Shown here: piece by piece, positions 51,425 to 63,076 of the stretch | Position numbering within the stretch: the first letter of the stretch is position 1 | Layout: every line of letters starts with the position of its first letter | Origin: Anthopleura xanthogrammica | Taxonomy: Eukaryota > Cnidaria > Anthozoa > Actiniaria > Actiniidae | Direction of reading: 5' to 3' | Assembly (NCBI GenBank): GCA_964019055.1 | Contig: OZ025215.1 | Location: 13,281,518-13,345,517 of the forward strand | Length of the DNA: 64,000 nt | The notes under the pieces: generated by a model | Seen by the model: only the letters and a program-made list of their open reading frames with translations | Databases searched by the model: none | What the model was told of the DNA's origin: nothing | Translations under genes and position numbers: made by a program

Positions 51425-52289
51425 TTGCCAGAAATATTGGACATTGTCAGCGGTGTTACGCATGAATGAAAATGAAGTGGTTTTCTAGAGGAAAAATATA
51501 ACTACATGGTTTCCAAGCACATATTTATATTCAACTATGATGTTAGTAAAACAATTCTTACCAAAAAATAGTTACTTGACAATCAAAAGAACAACTATTA
51601 GTTTTCTGTTGATAAGCCTCACCACAGGAAGCCCATGAAGGACAAGAAACAAGTTTCAAACGTAAATCGTTACTTTAAGCTTCCTTATTGTATCTCAGCA
51701 GTCAAATAGGAGCTTGTAAAAACAAAATGGCGATATTTAGGGGGTTCTGAAGCTGTTTGGAGCAGTTCTCTGTGGTTTCTTGTCATTTTTAACTGAAAAC
51801 TACGAGCTAACAACGCGTCGAATCGCTTAAAATTTAACATAACTTCAAGCTTCTTGGGAACCTACATTCTGAAGGCATGCTGTCTATTTTGAGCGGTTTT
51901 GGATTTATTAAACACTCGTTTGGTGATATCGAGGTGGAGCTCTTTTACTTTTAAATTTTTTCGAGCTCAAATAAGACGATTTTGGGGTCAAGTGTGGCCA
52001 GATTTATAGACGATGTATGGAATCTAGAGCTTTCGAAGCCTTTCGAAGGCAAGTAGTCCGGGAACCAATATGTCGCATGATTCAGTGATCATTTTACGCT
52101 TATTTAGTAGCTTGTAGGGTGGGTTGTTTGTCGCGATGTGGAGCTCAGAGGAAATAAAACCCTATTCGCCGTAAATAGAGGAAGCTCTATATTCCCCATA
52201 CATTTCCTATAAGACTCGGCGGCTATTTTGTAAGCTGAAACGCATCATTGCGCATGGATGAGCAGGCTCATGTCCCATATTTCTGGCAA
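51425..52289. mobile_element. DNA element nested in the left arm of the foldback
   Basis: About 865 bp bounded by TTGCCAGAAATATKGGACAT in inverse orientation at the two ends. It is absent from the matching place in the right arm (near 53409, CTCAACGTTTGTAC), which serves as an empty site. The target duplication is not clean: ACG lies on one side and AAACG on the other. There is no coding capacity. Confidence 0.65.
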
Positions 52290-53489
52290 TGAAACGTTGA
52301 GATAGTATACTCATCAGCTACGTTATATAGAACAAATCCACGAGCCCGTATAGAGCAGTTTTTAAGCAAGCTGGATTAACTGGGTAACAAGACACCGTAA
52401 CAATGAAAATACAATATTCGATAGTTCACACGCTATTCCTTTATTAAGGTAATCTGCCAGAGGTTACCTTATTTACGGTCCTTAGCGTTATCCATATCAA
52501 AACTGAAGTACCTACACAATTATACAAGTACAAAGAAATATCCCTGGGTGCAGTCAGATTTTTTGTGTCACGCCACTAACAGAGCATATCGTTACAGCAA
52601 TTATGGCTCAATTATGAAATTCTCTTCCAAGCAGATATGTTTTCAAGGATTTTTACAGCTCTAAGCAAACACCAGTTCTACGTGATATCCAAGTAAGTAT
52701 TTGCTAAATAATATCTTCGCGCACAAATAAATATAACTTGTTGTCAGATTTTTGTGTCAGATTTTTTGTGTCACGCCGCTTACAGTGAATCATGTTACAG
52801 CAAATGGCTCGATTATGAAATTCCCTTTCAAGCAGATATATTTTCAAGGATTTTTACAGCTCTCATCAAACACCAGTTCTATGTGATATCCACACAAGTA
52901 TTTGCTAAACAATATCTTCGCGCACAAATAAATATAACTTGTTGTCAGATTTTTGTGTCAGATTTTTTGTGTCACGCCGCTTACAGATATTATTTAGCAA
53001 ATGCTTGCTAGGATATCACGTAGAACTGGTGTTTGCTGAGAGCTGTAAAAATCTTTAAAAATATCTCTGCTTGGAAGGGAATTTGATGAACGAGCCATGT
53101 GCTGTAACATGATTCACTGTAAGCGACGTACGTGACACAAAAAATCTGACTGCACCCAGGGATATTTCTTTGTACTTGTATAATTGTGTAGGTACTTCAG
53201 TTTTGATATTGATAACGCTAAGGACCGTAAATAAGGTAACCTCTGGCAGATTACCTTAATAAAGGAATAGCGTGTGAACTATCGAATATTCGGTATTTTC
53301 ATTGTTAGGTGTCTTGTTACCCAGTTAATCCAGCTTGCTTAAAAACTGCTCTATACGGGCTCGTGGATTTGTTCTATATAACGTAGCTGATGAGTATACT
53401 ATCTCAACGTTTGTACATAGTTATTTCTTTCTCACTATAGATAGTTCAAAGTATATTTATGTTGAATTAAAAGGGCTGTAACCTGATAG

Positions 53490-53723
53490 TTGGAAGCAGT
53501 ACTACTAAAGTATTCGTGGCACGAAGTCCCGTTGATCATGATAGTAGATAACACAGCTCCAAAAAAATCTGAAACCGCACTTTATTTTCTTTTAAGTGAT
53601 TGCTTCGATGTCCAAAGACCACCATTTTCAAGGACTGTTTTATATCTAAAGCGTTGTAAAGGTTTTATCTTGAATCGAGACTTTACTTCGAATATAGAGC
53701 ACTTTGTAAATCAACTGATGTAA
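53490..53723 (+). other. Mirrored ORF in the right arm of the foldback element
   Basis: This encodes MEAVLLKYSWHEVPLIMIVD, then NTAPKKSETALYFLLSDCFD and a longer tail, 77 aa. It differs from the left-arm copy at a handful of residues (W/C, M/I, Y/C, D/V). No family is recognised. Confidence 0.35.
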
Positions 53724-53834
53724 CGCCCCCCGGAAAAAATCTGACAACAGATCCAAAAATCTGACTCAAAAATCTGACACCAGCTTCACTCTGGTAAGAT
53801 TATACGTACTGGTGACCTTCAAATAGAGAGTTTA

Positions 53835-54052
53835 AGAATCCCGTTTACGGCAAACGTGAAACGTCAGTTGACCAGTGAAAAGTTCTTTAAAATTTGTAAA
53901 AAGGAATCGCAAAAATCTCCAAGTCGTAGAATAACAAAATAATTTTGTTTTTGTTAAGAAAGTTTGCAAAAGGTAAAGTGAAATACAGGAAAACGAAGAA
54001 AACTTGGTCACGTTTGCCGTTTGCGGGAGAAAAAAACGCGAATCTTAAGCTC
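53835..54052. mobile_element. MITE with AGAGAGTTTAAGA-type ends
   Basis: AGAGAGTTTAAGAATCCCGT with CGGCAAACGTGA at the left corresponds to TCACGTTTGCCG and GCGAATCTTAAGCTCTCT at the right. It is about 218 bp without coding content. Confidence 0.6.
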
Positions 54053-54168
54053 TCTAATAACGAAATACGCGTAACGCAACGCCATCACATTGCTTTAGGT
54101 ATTACATGATCATATTAACTTTCAACTCTCCAAGAAATTAGTACCTGTATTTCTATCACTAAGCAGAA

Positions 54169-54690
54169 ATATCACAAGGCAAAAAGCTTAAAATAGACAA
54201 GCGGTTTTAAGAGCTACATCAAGTTCGGTCACAGCTCATTTTCGCCTGGTCGTATCCACGAGTTTGCCATAGGGCACGTTCCATTAACATGTTTTGGCAG
54301 CCGGTGACAAATGCTTGTTATAGTCTATTGTATTTAACACTAATTACTTGCATTACTTTGTTTTCTGATGTTCCATTGCATTGTTTATTGTATCGCCGTA
54401 TACACCCTTATCATACTCGCAGATATATTTATATTATAACGGTACGCCGGGTCAGCCTTGTTGCTGGGCAAAAAATTGTAATAAGTACTCCACGCGTACA
54501 GCAACGGTTGTTTGCGTGTTCTCCCCCTTTTGGGGGTGGGGGCCAATCACGGCCCTGTATTTGACAGCTTATAATTCAGCTTGTATTTCTCGTAAAATGA
54601 TCATACAAACGTGTAAGAAACTAAAACATGTTTCTATATTTAAGTTATCAACGTATTCATAAAAGAATGCACGACAGCAAGATTATATGT
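54169..54690. repeat. Copy B of the dispersed repeat (uninterrupted)
   Basis: This matches copy A in direct orientation and runs through GCACGACAGCAAGATTATA without a break. It therefore shows the pre-insertion state of both transposons in copy A. ORFs in the two copies (54289-54564 and 49524-49832) share a start but diverge by indels and are not credible genes. Confidence 0.8.
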
Positions 54691-54879
54691 CATACTGGTG
54701 AGCCCTTTCAAATGTAACTGTCAACCAGCTTGACTAAATATCTAAAATTCCGTAGCTTTAGAGCACGTCGTCGGGTGTGTGTTTTTTCGTAGATAGAAAA
54801 AAGATAAATAGTTCATTCAAATTATTCGCAGCCCGAAAGCTGAATTACATAATCATATACAATTTTAAGAATAGTTAAG

Positions 54880-55640
54880 AATAAATTTACAATACAATAT
54901 TATATACAATAAATTATATATCTATGAATAAGACTATAAAAACATAATTATAAGTATAAAATAGTTGCAAACACCAACCGAACAAGGAAACGTCATCGCT
55001 GGCCATGACGTGATAACCGAAGCTGATTAATTCAGCCACACATGGACAGGATGAACGAATTCTTTGCTCGGTTGGTGTACACAGGCGGAACTTTATATTT
55101 ACGGTTGTTTCGTAAATTGTATTTGCTTACATGCCTTGCTGGCAAGAGATTACTAAGTTTGTGACTTTCATTGTTCTCAATTGATGTAAAAAACGTTTTA
55201 CAAAGATAGTTATGGTGGTCCTCTATCCCTTTAAGTCTCAGTCTTTCGATCCCAGTATGATAACCACAATCTGGCAGAATAATAGAGACAGCCCTCTTCT
55301 CTATACGTTTAAATTCGTTTTTAAGATAACGTGGTAGGGAATTATAAAAACTTACTACCCCATGATCAACGACTGATCTTATGCAGGTTACATAAAATAG
55401 ACACAAATCCTTTGGAGGAATTTTAGCACGTTTTAACTGAACAAGGAAATACATTCTCTTATTAGCTTTCTTATTACCCCATCGATGTTGGTCATTCCAT
55501 GACAAATCGCTACTTACAGTAATACCCAGTAACTTAGCTGATTTTACTACTTCTAATTCTTTCCCCTCTACAATCAACGGGTCAAACAAAGGTGGTTGTT
55601 TAGAAAAGCTAATTCTGAGTTCTTTGGTTCGTCTGAGGAC
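54880..55640 (-). mobile_element. LINE fragment, reverse transcriptase C-terminus
   Basis: From about 55640 to the stop at 55032 the minus strand encodes KELRISFSKQPPLFDPLIVE, then KLLGITVSSDLSWNDQ, RMYFLVQLKRAKIPPKDL, YVTCIRSVVDHG and RIEKRAVSII. These are the thumb and connection motifs after the catalytic core of CR1/RTE-like RTs. The catalytic YxDD is missing because the copy is 5' truncated. An AT-rich 3' end follows to about 54880. Confidence 0.8.
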
Positions 55641-55810
55641 GTAAACTTGAAATATATAATCATCTTCATCATCTTAACGAGGAAAAGACGAAATTCGCAC
55701 GATGAAAATCTATGGCTCGACATTTCTAGCGTTCGTGTATGTATGTGTATCAATAAGCAGTAAATAAATGGAAATGACCTTAGCGGCTTCCTTGTAAAAC
55801 TCTTTTGCAC

Positions 55811-57770
55811 GTAGTTTGCATTTTTACCAATACCTTATCCTACACCTTCTAAAAAACTCAAGCTCTTCCTGTAAGTATAGCGCAATATGATCCGACCTCT
55901 ACAGAGAACGTGCGGATTACATCTGTCATAGTTTTAAAATATAGTATGTTATAGTATAGTTAATTACATGTTGATACACACGATCACCATGATGACAAAT
56001 TCTTTGGACCCCAACTGCGTGAAAGAAAATGAAAAGAACACCGCCTCCCTCGGTTAAACATTTTTGCAACTTTACGGAGTTAATGCCGGCTTTTGTTGCA
56101 TTCATGCCAATCAGACCTTTTAGAGATACAGATAACAGAAGTTTTTTTAGTTGAGTCTAGATTGAAATCATGATTTATGATGGTCTTTCAATTCATAGTG
56201 CTGGTGCCATTGTCTGCTGATTTATTTACAAGAACTAAACAACACTAGAAACACAAGTGCTTTATGTCAAAATGATAATAATGTTCCTGTTTTCTAAAAT
56301 CAGTATTATGTAAATAGATGTCTAGTGGTTATGTTGAGCTTTTGATTCGAAAAAATAAATAAATAAATAAAACTCATCTGTGGAAAGGTTTACCAAATAT
56401 CTTTTAAGACATAGCGTATTTCGTCATCGTGGAAAATATTTTGTTTTGAAAGAGATAATAGAAAATACTGACAAACTGACAAACGATAATATGACTGATG
56501 AAATGTAAAAATGTTCAAATTATGATCCAATATGAGTCAGGGTAGTTGACCATTTGAGATGCTCTGCCGTCATAGCATTAGCTCTCTTTAGAACAGTAAA
56601 TGTCTAATCCGCCACGTGTAAAGCCCGGGATTGGGGGTATACATTGAATGGTGCATCACTAGTTCGTGTATAGTCCTCTCCATGTTTGTTGTATATAGGC
56701 CGCAAAATAGTTCCAATACTTATCTATCTCCGATATCATTAAAAATAAAGCAGGTGTTACTGACTCTTACATATCTTACTGAGATATACTTGGCACCAGT
56801 TCATGTATTGAGTCGAACATGTGCTTTCAAACCCTTCAACTACTAGAGTTGGTACCTGATCATGCCGCTATTAATAGTAGATTGCATTGTTCTTTCTGAG
56901 ACGTGACCGTTTCTTAAAACTAACAATACTGTTGGCATTGTCAAAATATCTATCAGTAAGATTGATTTCATTGCAGTTACTAAAGGTAGGAAACTGAATA
57001 AAAGGACATAATGGTATTAATGGTTTTATTAAAGTCATATACAAGGTGAAGTTTGGATTTGTGCGCGTGTGCTCTAGTATTTCTTTTTTCGTGACTCTGA
57101 CCATGAATCGAGAGGGGGGTCCCTAATCCCACTGTCCCAGGCCAAATTTTTGCAAAATTCCAGTCCGACTTATACATTTAGATTTAGAGATATTGCAAAA
57201 TCCCAATCCCATGTAGTAATGGCTAAATCCCATGTAGTAATGGCTAAATCCCAGTCCCAGTGCATGAAATACCATTCTTAGATTACTAACTGATTGATTG
57301 ATTGACTGATTTTATTTTACTCATATATATATATATATTTTTTTACATCTTTTAACAATTTTACATTATAATAATTAATACATTGAAGAAGAAAAATAAA
57401 ATGTTATACTAATTTCTATCTATATTACATAGTACTAAGTGGAAAGGATAACTTATAATAGAAATTAGTATTTTTGTTTGAGCCTGGAGGTCAAATTAAC
57501 AATATGTTTTCTTGTTGACCTCCAGCCTTTTTACATTAACAATTTTTGACGACAGGATTAAGGAAAATTACAAAAGGTATATTTATACTGAGTAGAAATA
57601 TGGAAAAATATTGAGCAAAAATGTTAAGCCTGATGAGGAGCTTCTATATAAGGTAGGGAAAATATATATTTATAGTGAGAGAAAATATTATGCCGGTATA
57701 TCTCCATAGGAAGAGAAGTGAAAATTATGGGAAAATATAAGTATATAGTATAATATAAATTATATAATAT
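55811..57770. other. Non-coding gene desert
   Basis: AT-rich, with no supported gene. A short (TGAT)n run (57287-57312) and a (TA)n run (about 57324-57340) occur. A 13-bp hairpin (CCTGGAGGTCAA / TTGACCTCCAG) lies at 57483-57525. Confidence 0.35.
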
Positions 57771-57774
57771 AGTA

Positions 57775-59105
57775 CATACATACATACATACTTTATTGAA
57801 TACTCCTAAAAAGGCTTTTCAGCAACAATTTACAATAAAAATGATGAAAATAAATTCTTCCGTTGAGAAAGATTGAGAATGAGGTGAACGAATGATAAAA
57901 TGTCTATAAAATATTATTTACTTGATAAAATATGATTTTTATATTGTTTTTTAAATTGATTTATTCTAAGATCCTTGAGTTCTTTGTCCATATTGTTCAA
58001 TGTCTTTGTAGCCTTATATGTGAAAGTTCTCTGTCCTGATGCTGTCTTGTATAGAGGCGTATCTAAGAGATCACAGTTTCGTGTACGGCGAGTGTGGATA
58101 TCAGAGCGTTTGCGTAATTTGCTGCTTAAGTAGGCGGGAGTAAGATTATTATAGCATTTGAAAGCTATAACGGCGTCTCTATATTCTAGATGTTGTTTTA
58201 CAGTCATCCAATTCAACTCTTGTAATAAGGGAGTGACATGGTCGTATTTCTTTGAATTGGTAATAATCTTACATGCAAAGTTCTGAACTTGTTGAAGTTT
58301 CTTTAGATTCTTCTCAGTTGTGTTAGACCAGACAGTAGAACAGTACAACAATTTGCTCATAACAAGTGAATCTATGATGAGAGAGTGTTCTAGAATCAAA
58401 ACTGTTCTTAACCCGATTGATTTGACAGAGTTTTGACATACAGGAAGATATTACGTTGGATATGTGTTCATCATAAGTAAGATGTGCGTCGAGGATTACA
58501 CCCAGATCTTTGGCTGACTTTGAGGGAGTGAGAGTTTTTCCCACGAAGGGCAAAGACAAGTTGGTCGATGAACGTTGCAGTAGTTGTCTTGTTCCAAAGA
58601 CGAGAAACTTAGTTTTATCCGGGTTAATGAGTAAATCATTCTCGCAGCACCACTTTGCAATGTTGAACAGATCTTCTTCTAATTTCATAAGTGCAGAATC
58701 TGTGTCTGTTGGTTTGAAAGTTAAGCATACTTTAGTATCGTCAACATATGATTCCATACTGCAGATGTTGGAAACAGTAGGTAAGTCGTTTAGGAAGATA
58801 CAGAACAGTAATGGAGATAAAATTGCACCTTGTGGTACTCCATGGGTAATTAGTAGAGGCTCAGATATTGTTGAGCCAATGCGTACTGATTGAGAGCGGT
58901 CAGTGAGATAGCTCTTGAACCATTGTACAGTTTGAGGAGATGCGCCAACAGCAGTTAGTTTATGTAGCAGAGCAGCGTGGCTGATGCTATCAAAGGCCTT
59001 CGAGAGTTCAAGTAAAATGAGAGCAGTTAACTTCTTTTTGTCCATGGCATCCAGTATAATGTCAGTGGTGTAGAGGTTCAGTGTCTCTGTCGAATGGTGT
59101 TTTTT
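57775..59105 (-). mobile_element. 5'-truncated CR1/L2-like LINE with reverse transcriptase
   Basis: The minus strand from about 59105 reads HHSTETLNLYTTDIILDAMD, then LELSKAFDSISHAALLHKL, GVPQGAILSPLLFCIFLNDL, the catalytic SYVDDTKV and NPDKTKFLVFG. The frame then shifts near 58390 into LVMSKLLYCSTVW, QNFACKIITNSKKYDH and TRNCDLLDTPLYKTASG, ending at 57914. The 3' end carries a (GTAT)n tail near 57780. It is inactive because of the frameshift and the lost endonuclease. Confidence 0.85.
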
Positions 59106-59142
59106 GTTTGTAGTATAATATAATATAAAGTATATTGAACAA

Positions 59143-59544
59143 TTATAGGCTCTGATTGGAGAGAATATATTCTTTCAGTTTTTTCTTAAAGGAGAATGTA
59201 TTTGAAGATTCATTTAAGATGAGCTGGGAGTATTTTCCATCATTAACAAAAGTAAATGTTTTTGAATTTTCTTTCTCCTTTAGAAATATCTTACCATTGT
59301 TGGTCCATATGTACTTCCATCTAAGTCGTTTCCGTTCTTTGTTCACTTCTCCAAATAGCTTTTTTCTTCTGGGTGTAAGAGATTCGGAGACAAAGATTCT
59401 GTCATCCGAGTTTAGGTTCAGATTTGGTAGATCTTTCACCTTCTTCTTCATTACATCTTTACGTCTAACGATCAGGGACTGGGACGAGATGGTTTTACCC
59501 TCTGTCCAGGCTCGGATCCAGGCTCGCCAGTGGTTCTTACACAA
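59143..59544 (-). mobile_element. LINE ORF1 C-terminal fragment
   Basis: This encodes RRKDVMKKKVKDLPNLNLNS, then RIFVSESLTPRRKKLFGEVN, RWKYIWTNNGKIFLKEKE and a stop. Arg/Lys-rich segments followed by YIWTNNGKIF are typical of ORF1 proteins in CR1/L2/Tx1-type LINEs. It lies on the same strand and directly upstream of the truncated RT, separated by 40 bp of AT-rich DNA. The two may be one element with an internal deletion. Confidence 0.65.
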
Positions 59545-59947
59545 GCGTTAGTGCTGAATCTGTCATCGCTTGTCAACTTTGAAATTTGAACTTTTATAAC
59601 TTATTGCTATTTTGAGCCGCCAATACGGGTTTATATTGGCGGCTAGCAACGAAGGCCAATGCGGAATATATTTTCTTCCATAAAGAACAACTTATACATA
59701 ATATCATATATGCCGCCTATTTCGGGTGTCCTAGTGCCCTTGACAAAGCCATCAGTTTTGATGATTAATAATTAAAGTAACTAAAAAGTCCAGTGTCGTT
59801 TTATAAAGATAGCTCAAAATTATCATCAGTCCTACTTTGACAGAACGACTACTCCTGAACTTTCCTTGTAAAAAAACCCCTGATTTGATAATTATGCTAT
59901 TTACTGTATACTTGGGGGAGGAGGTACTCCTAAACCCCGTATAACAA

Positions 59948-60113
59948 GTGAATAATGAGAAGGAAACTTAAACACCGTGTAAAAAAGTTGGTTTCGGACG
60001 TTAGTCCTTTGTAAAGTTCTTTTGACGAAGGACTGACTAGCGCATGGTTCGAAACGTCAGTATAGTTACAATCTTTCTTTTACACGGTGTTTAAGTTTCC
60101 TTCTTATTCACTT
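59948..60113. mobile_element. Palindromic Penelope-terminal-like repeat
   Basis: GTGAATAATGAGAAGGAAAC then TTAAACACCGTGTAAAA is mirrored by TTTTACACGGTGTTTAAGTT then TCCTTCTTATTCAC. The centre has TTTCGGACGTTAGTCCTTTG and its partner GACGAAGGACTGACTAGCGC, words shared with the repeats at 28065 and 33400. Confidence 0.6.
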
Positions 60114-60450
60114 GAAGGTTTAAGGAGTTTAAGGAGTTGCCCCTAGCCTGTAGTTGGTATACCAACACTGTGATATCGATACAGATCCTATAGGCCAGTT
60201 GGGCTATCAGCACTTCATAATAAAACTGATATTTACAAATACAACTAGCGTTAGTATTGTGCTGTTGTTATACTACGTAATGTTGGTTTTCAAAAACACT
60301 GTGCAAGATTCATTATTTTTTTTTACTGTACTTCAAGAGATTCAACCTTGAGTTGAAAAATATTCCACCAAGTATGATTTGCCAGCGGGTTTGTCAATAT
60401 GAAGTATTGCAAAACAAACTTTGGTCTCCCTGTCAGCCATAACAGGTTTC

Positions 60451-60975
60451 GTTATGTTCCAGTAAATTCGAAAAAACTACAATACATTAAAGTACGCGTG
60501 GCAAGAACAATGGATGATAAAACCTAGTAGCTAGTGGCACATTCCAAAACAGTTACGGCTTAACGGAGATAACAGAATGACAATGGAGAACTTACGAGCC
60601 CATGTTCCATTGAGTAACTGATTGAAACAACTTATGTTCCACTAAATTCCAAATAACTACAATACATTAAAGTACGCGTGGCAAGAACAATGGATGATAA
60701 GACCCAGTAGCTAGTGGCACATTCCATAAAAGGAAGTATGACAATGGAGAACCTATTGAGTAACTGTTGAAACAACTTGTGTTCATGTAAGATCGAAATG
60801 ACTACAATACATTAAATAACGTGTGGAAAGAACAATGGATGGCAAATCCATACGTACCTGTCATAGCGTAACGGAGGTAACGACTTTATTGGACAGGTAA
60901 AAGAATGCCAATGGAGAATTTTCCAACCATACTCGATTGAGTAACTGATTGAACTGGCAAGACGAAACTACTATG
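60451..60975 (+). repeat. Three diverged tandem copies upstream of the nuclear receptor
   Basis: A block with CTACAATACATTAAAGTACG, GGCAAGAACAATGGATGATA and GACAATGGAGAAC starts near 60451, 60631 and 60776 (spacing 180 and about 145, the third with gaps). It is about 0.4-0.9 kb upstream of the NR start codon. Confidence 0.75.
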
Positions 60976-61343
60976 CCCAGCAGAAGTGTGCAGGATGTAG
61001 AGGGATGTTGTTATTGGTCACCCTAACCCTAACTATATATATCGATAACGTCTAACTTTGCCTACTTTATGAATCCTGGTTACGCCTCTTTTTTCAATTA
61101 TAACAATACAGGTAAAGACCTTCCAAAGTTCACTGTAAAAATGTTCACCAAACTGGTAGTTTGCATGACTAGCTGTTAGAGTGCTAATTGGGCCTTACTT
61201 AATGCACTTTTAAGATGACATGAAATATTAATGGTAGATCTACAAAGGGCTTCGGGGGGTCATAAATACCAAGACACCTCTTTCGCCCAGCTAGATAAGG
61301 GCATTTGAATCGGTGAAGGTAACACGATTTTTATTCTGATAAG
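60976..61343. promoter_or_regulatory. 5' flank of the nuclear receptor gene
   Basis: It contains CCCTAACCCTAACTATATATAT at about 61020-61040, a telomere-like word next to a TA run, and otherwise AT-rich DNA. No definite TATA box with a start site could be assigned. Confidence 0.3.
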
Positions 61344-63076
61344 ATGTCTTCTTGGTCACAAATGCATGAGGTTTACTGGTATGATAATCCTGAAAAGACT
61401 ATAGACTGTGCAGTGTGCAGTGCTCCTTCCTCGGGTCGACATTACGGTGTTTTTACGTGTGAAGGCTGTAAATGCTTTTTCAACAGAACAGTTCGTTACA
61501 AGCTCACATATACTTGTGAGTCTTCTTCCAACTGTCGTGTTGATAAACTAAATCGCACACAATGTCAAGCCTGTCGTTTCCAGAAGTGCGTCAGCGTTGG
61601 AATGAGGAGAGAAGGTAATGAGTCCGTCTTGCATGATTTTAGTTGCGGAGGCATGTGTTTTTACTGAAATATCCGAGATAAGAAAATAAGGACACATTAT
61701 CTCTTTATGGCAACCCACCTCGAGTTTCGTATGTTTTCTGCCTAACATCAGTGATACTTTAATTCTCTCTCATGATATCACTTTCTTTAGCAGGGTTAAC
61801 TAACGAGTTCTTTTGAATTTCATTTCTTTTTACAGCAATTCGAAGAGGGAGACCAACAAAGTACTCTTACATTTCTCGATCGTCCAAATCCTTTACAACA
61901 CAGTACGATCTGATTGCTGTCCTGACACAGCTGGAAAGAAGCATACGCCCTCCACTTACAACGTTCTCTGCCTCCTCTTCCTCCAATCCTGTACTACAAG
62001 GGCCACCAAGCTTTTACCACCAGATCTGTTCAGTATTCATGTCTACGTTAGAGTGGGCTCGACGGGTACCGATGTTTGTAAATCTTGATGTTTGTGAACA
62101 ATACACAGTACTTCGATCTAGATGGAGTGAGATGTTGATGATCAGTGCTGCCCAATACAAGCTTCAAGTGGAAGCCATTTCAATGGCTTACGAAATTGAA
62201 GCTAACCCGGCATTGTGTAACGAGAGAAAAATGCAGCTCAACAGAAGCTTGAGGAATTTTCGTGAAAGCATTTGGAAACTAAGAAACCTGGAAGAAGCGG
62301 AATATGCCTGCCTAAAGACCATTCTACTCTTCTCACCAGGTAAACCTTTATTCTTCTCACACAACATTTGAACAAGTTGAACAAAATAATTTTCTTACTA
62401 AAAATTGTAACTGTCGAGTGAAAAGTTGTCTAAAACAGACGTATTCGTACTCGGCATGTCTAGTTTGTTTTTTCACCCTGGTTATCAAAAGGTCGATCCT
62501 TTAAACATATCGTCATGATTTAGTCTTTTTCTTTTATCAAAAGGTCGATCCTTTAAACATATCGTCATGATTTAGTCTTTTTTTTTTAGTATCTTGCATA
62601 TCTCTCGGTCAGTTTACCTGCTCAGTTTAACCACATTGCATATACACTTTGAGGGTCAAATGTGAACAAGTGGTACCAGTCAGTCTTCCCGGCACACAAA
62701 TATCAATTCAAAGTATTAATAGTGAACTGTTTAGGATAAAACTGAGAAGATGACTAAACTGATCTATTATTACCCCATGACAGATGCCTCGGAAGGTCCC
62801 TATGCTCAAGACTTTGAGTCCCTACAAGATATGGTTCTTTGTGCCCTTGACAGGTATTGCAGAGCCCGTTTTCCTGAGGAGCCCTCGAGGTATGGCAAAG
62901 TCCTCCTCAAACTGATGTCACTCAAGAACGTTATTGCCGAAGACATAGAGATCTTAATATTTTCAAAGATTTTTCCCCATACATCTGTTAGTAATATCAT
63001 TAGAAATCATTTAGTTAATGAAAGTGTAACAAAAGGAGAACAGAGGCATTCTCCGCCAGTAAAACAAACTGCGTAG
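61344..63076 (+). CDS. NR2-like nuclear receptor with altered P box
   Basis: Three exons: 61344-61614, 61836-62339 and 62784-63076, all phase 1, giving 355 aa. Residues 22-88 form the two zinc fingers of a nuclear receptor DNA-binding domain, with all eight cysteines in standard spacing: C22-x2-C25-x13-C39-x2-C42, then C-x5-C-x9-C-x2-C. The finger end [15 protein letters not shown] is typical. The ligand-binding domain has the family signature [19 protein letters not shown], which resembles TLX/COUP (NR2) receptors, and a later [16 protein letters not shown] helix. The P box reads CEGCKCFF where nearly all receptors have CEGCKGFF. The C-terminus (after [10 protein letters not shown]) is polar and shows no AF-2 helix, so it may be a repressor or need other cofactors. 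A poly(A) signal AATAAA lies at 63212-63217. Confidence 0.88.

Larger units (their letters stand above)
51026..53795. mobile_element. Mutator-like foldback transposon with 9-bp target duplication
   Basis: AAGATTATA flanks it exactly at 51017-51025 and 53796-53804. The ends are ACCAGAGTGAAGCTGGTGTC, followed by repeats of GTCAGATTTTTG, and its inverse. The arms pair over about 800 bp: 51026-51424 plus 52290-52700 against 52990-53795. The left arm is interrupted by a separate 0.87-kb insertion. Nearer the centre, a 204-bp block is directly duplicated (about 52580-52786, 52787-52986). Long TIRs with a 9-bp duplication are the Mutator-like pattern. No transposase catalytic motif was seen. Each arm carries a mirrored ORF (51344-51162 minus, 53490-53723 plus). 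Confidence 0.75.

Noticed and set aside
49524..54564. ORFs starting MFWQPVTNACYSLLYL in copies A and B
   Set aside because: They share a start because the DNA is a repeat, but diverge by indels and lack any family resemblance.
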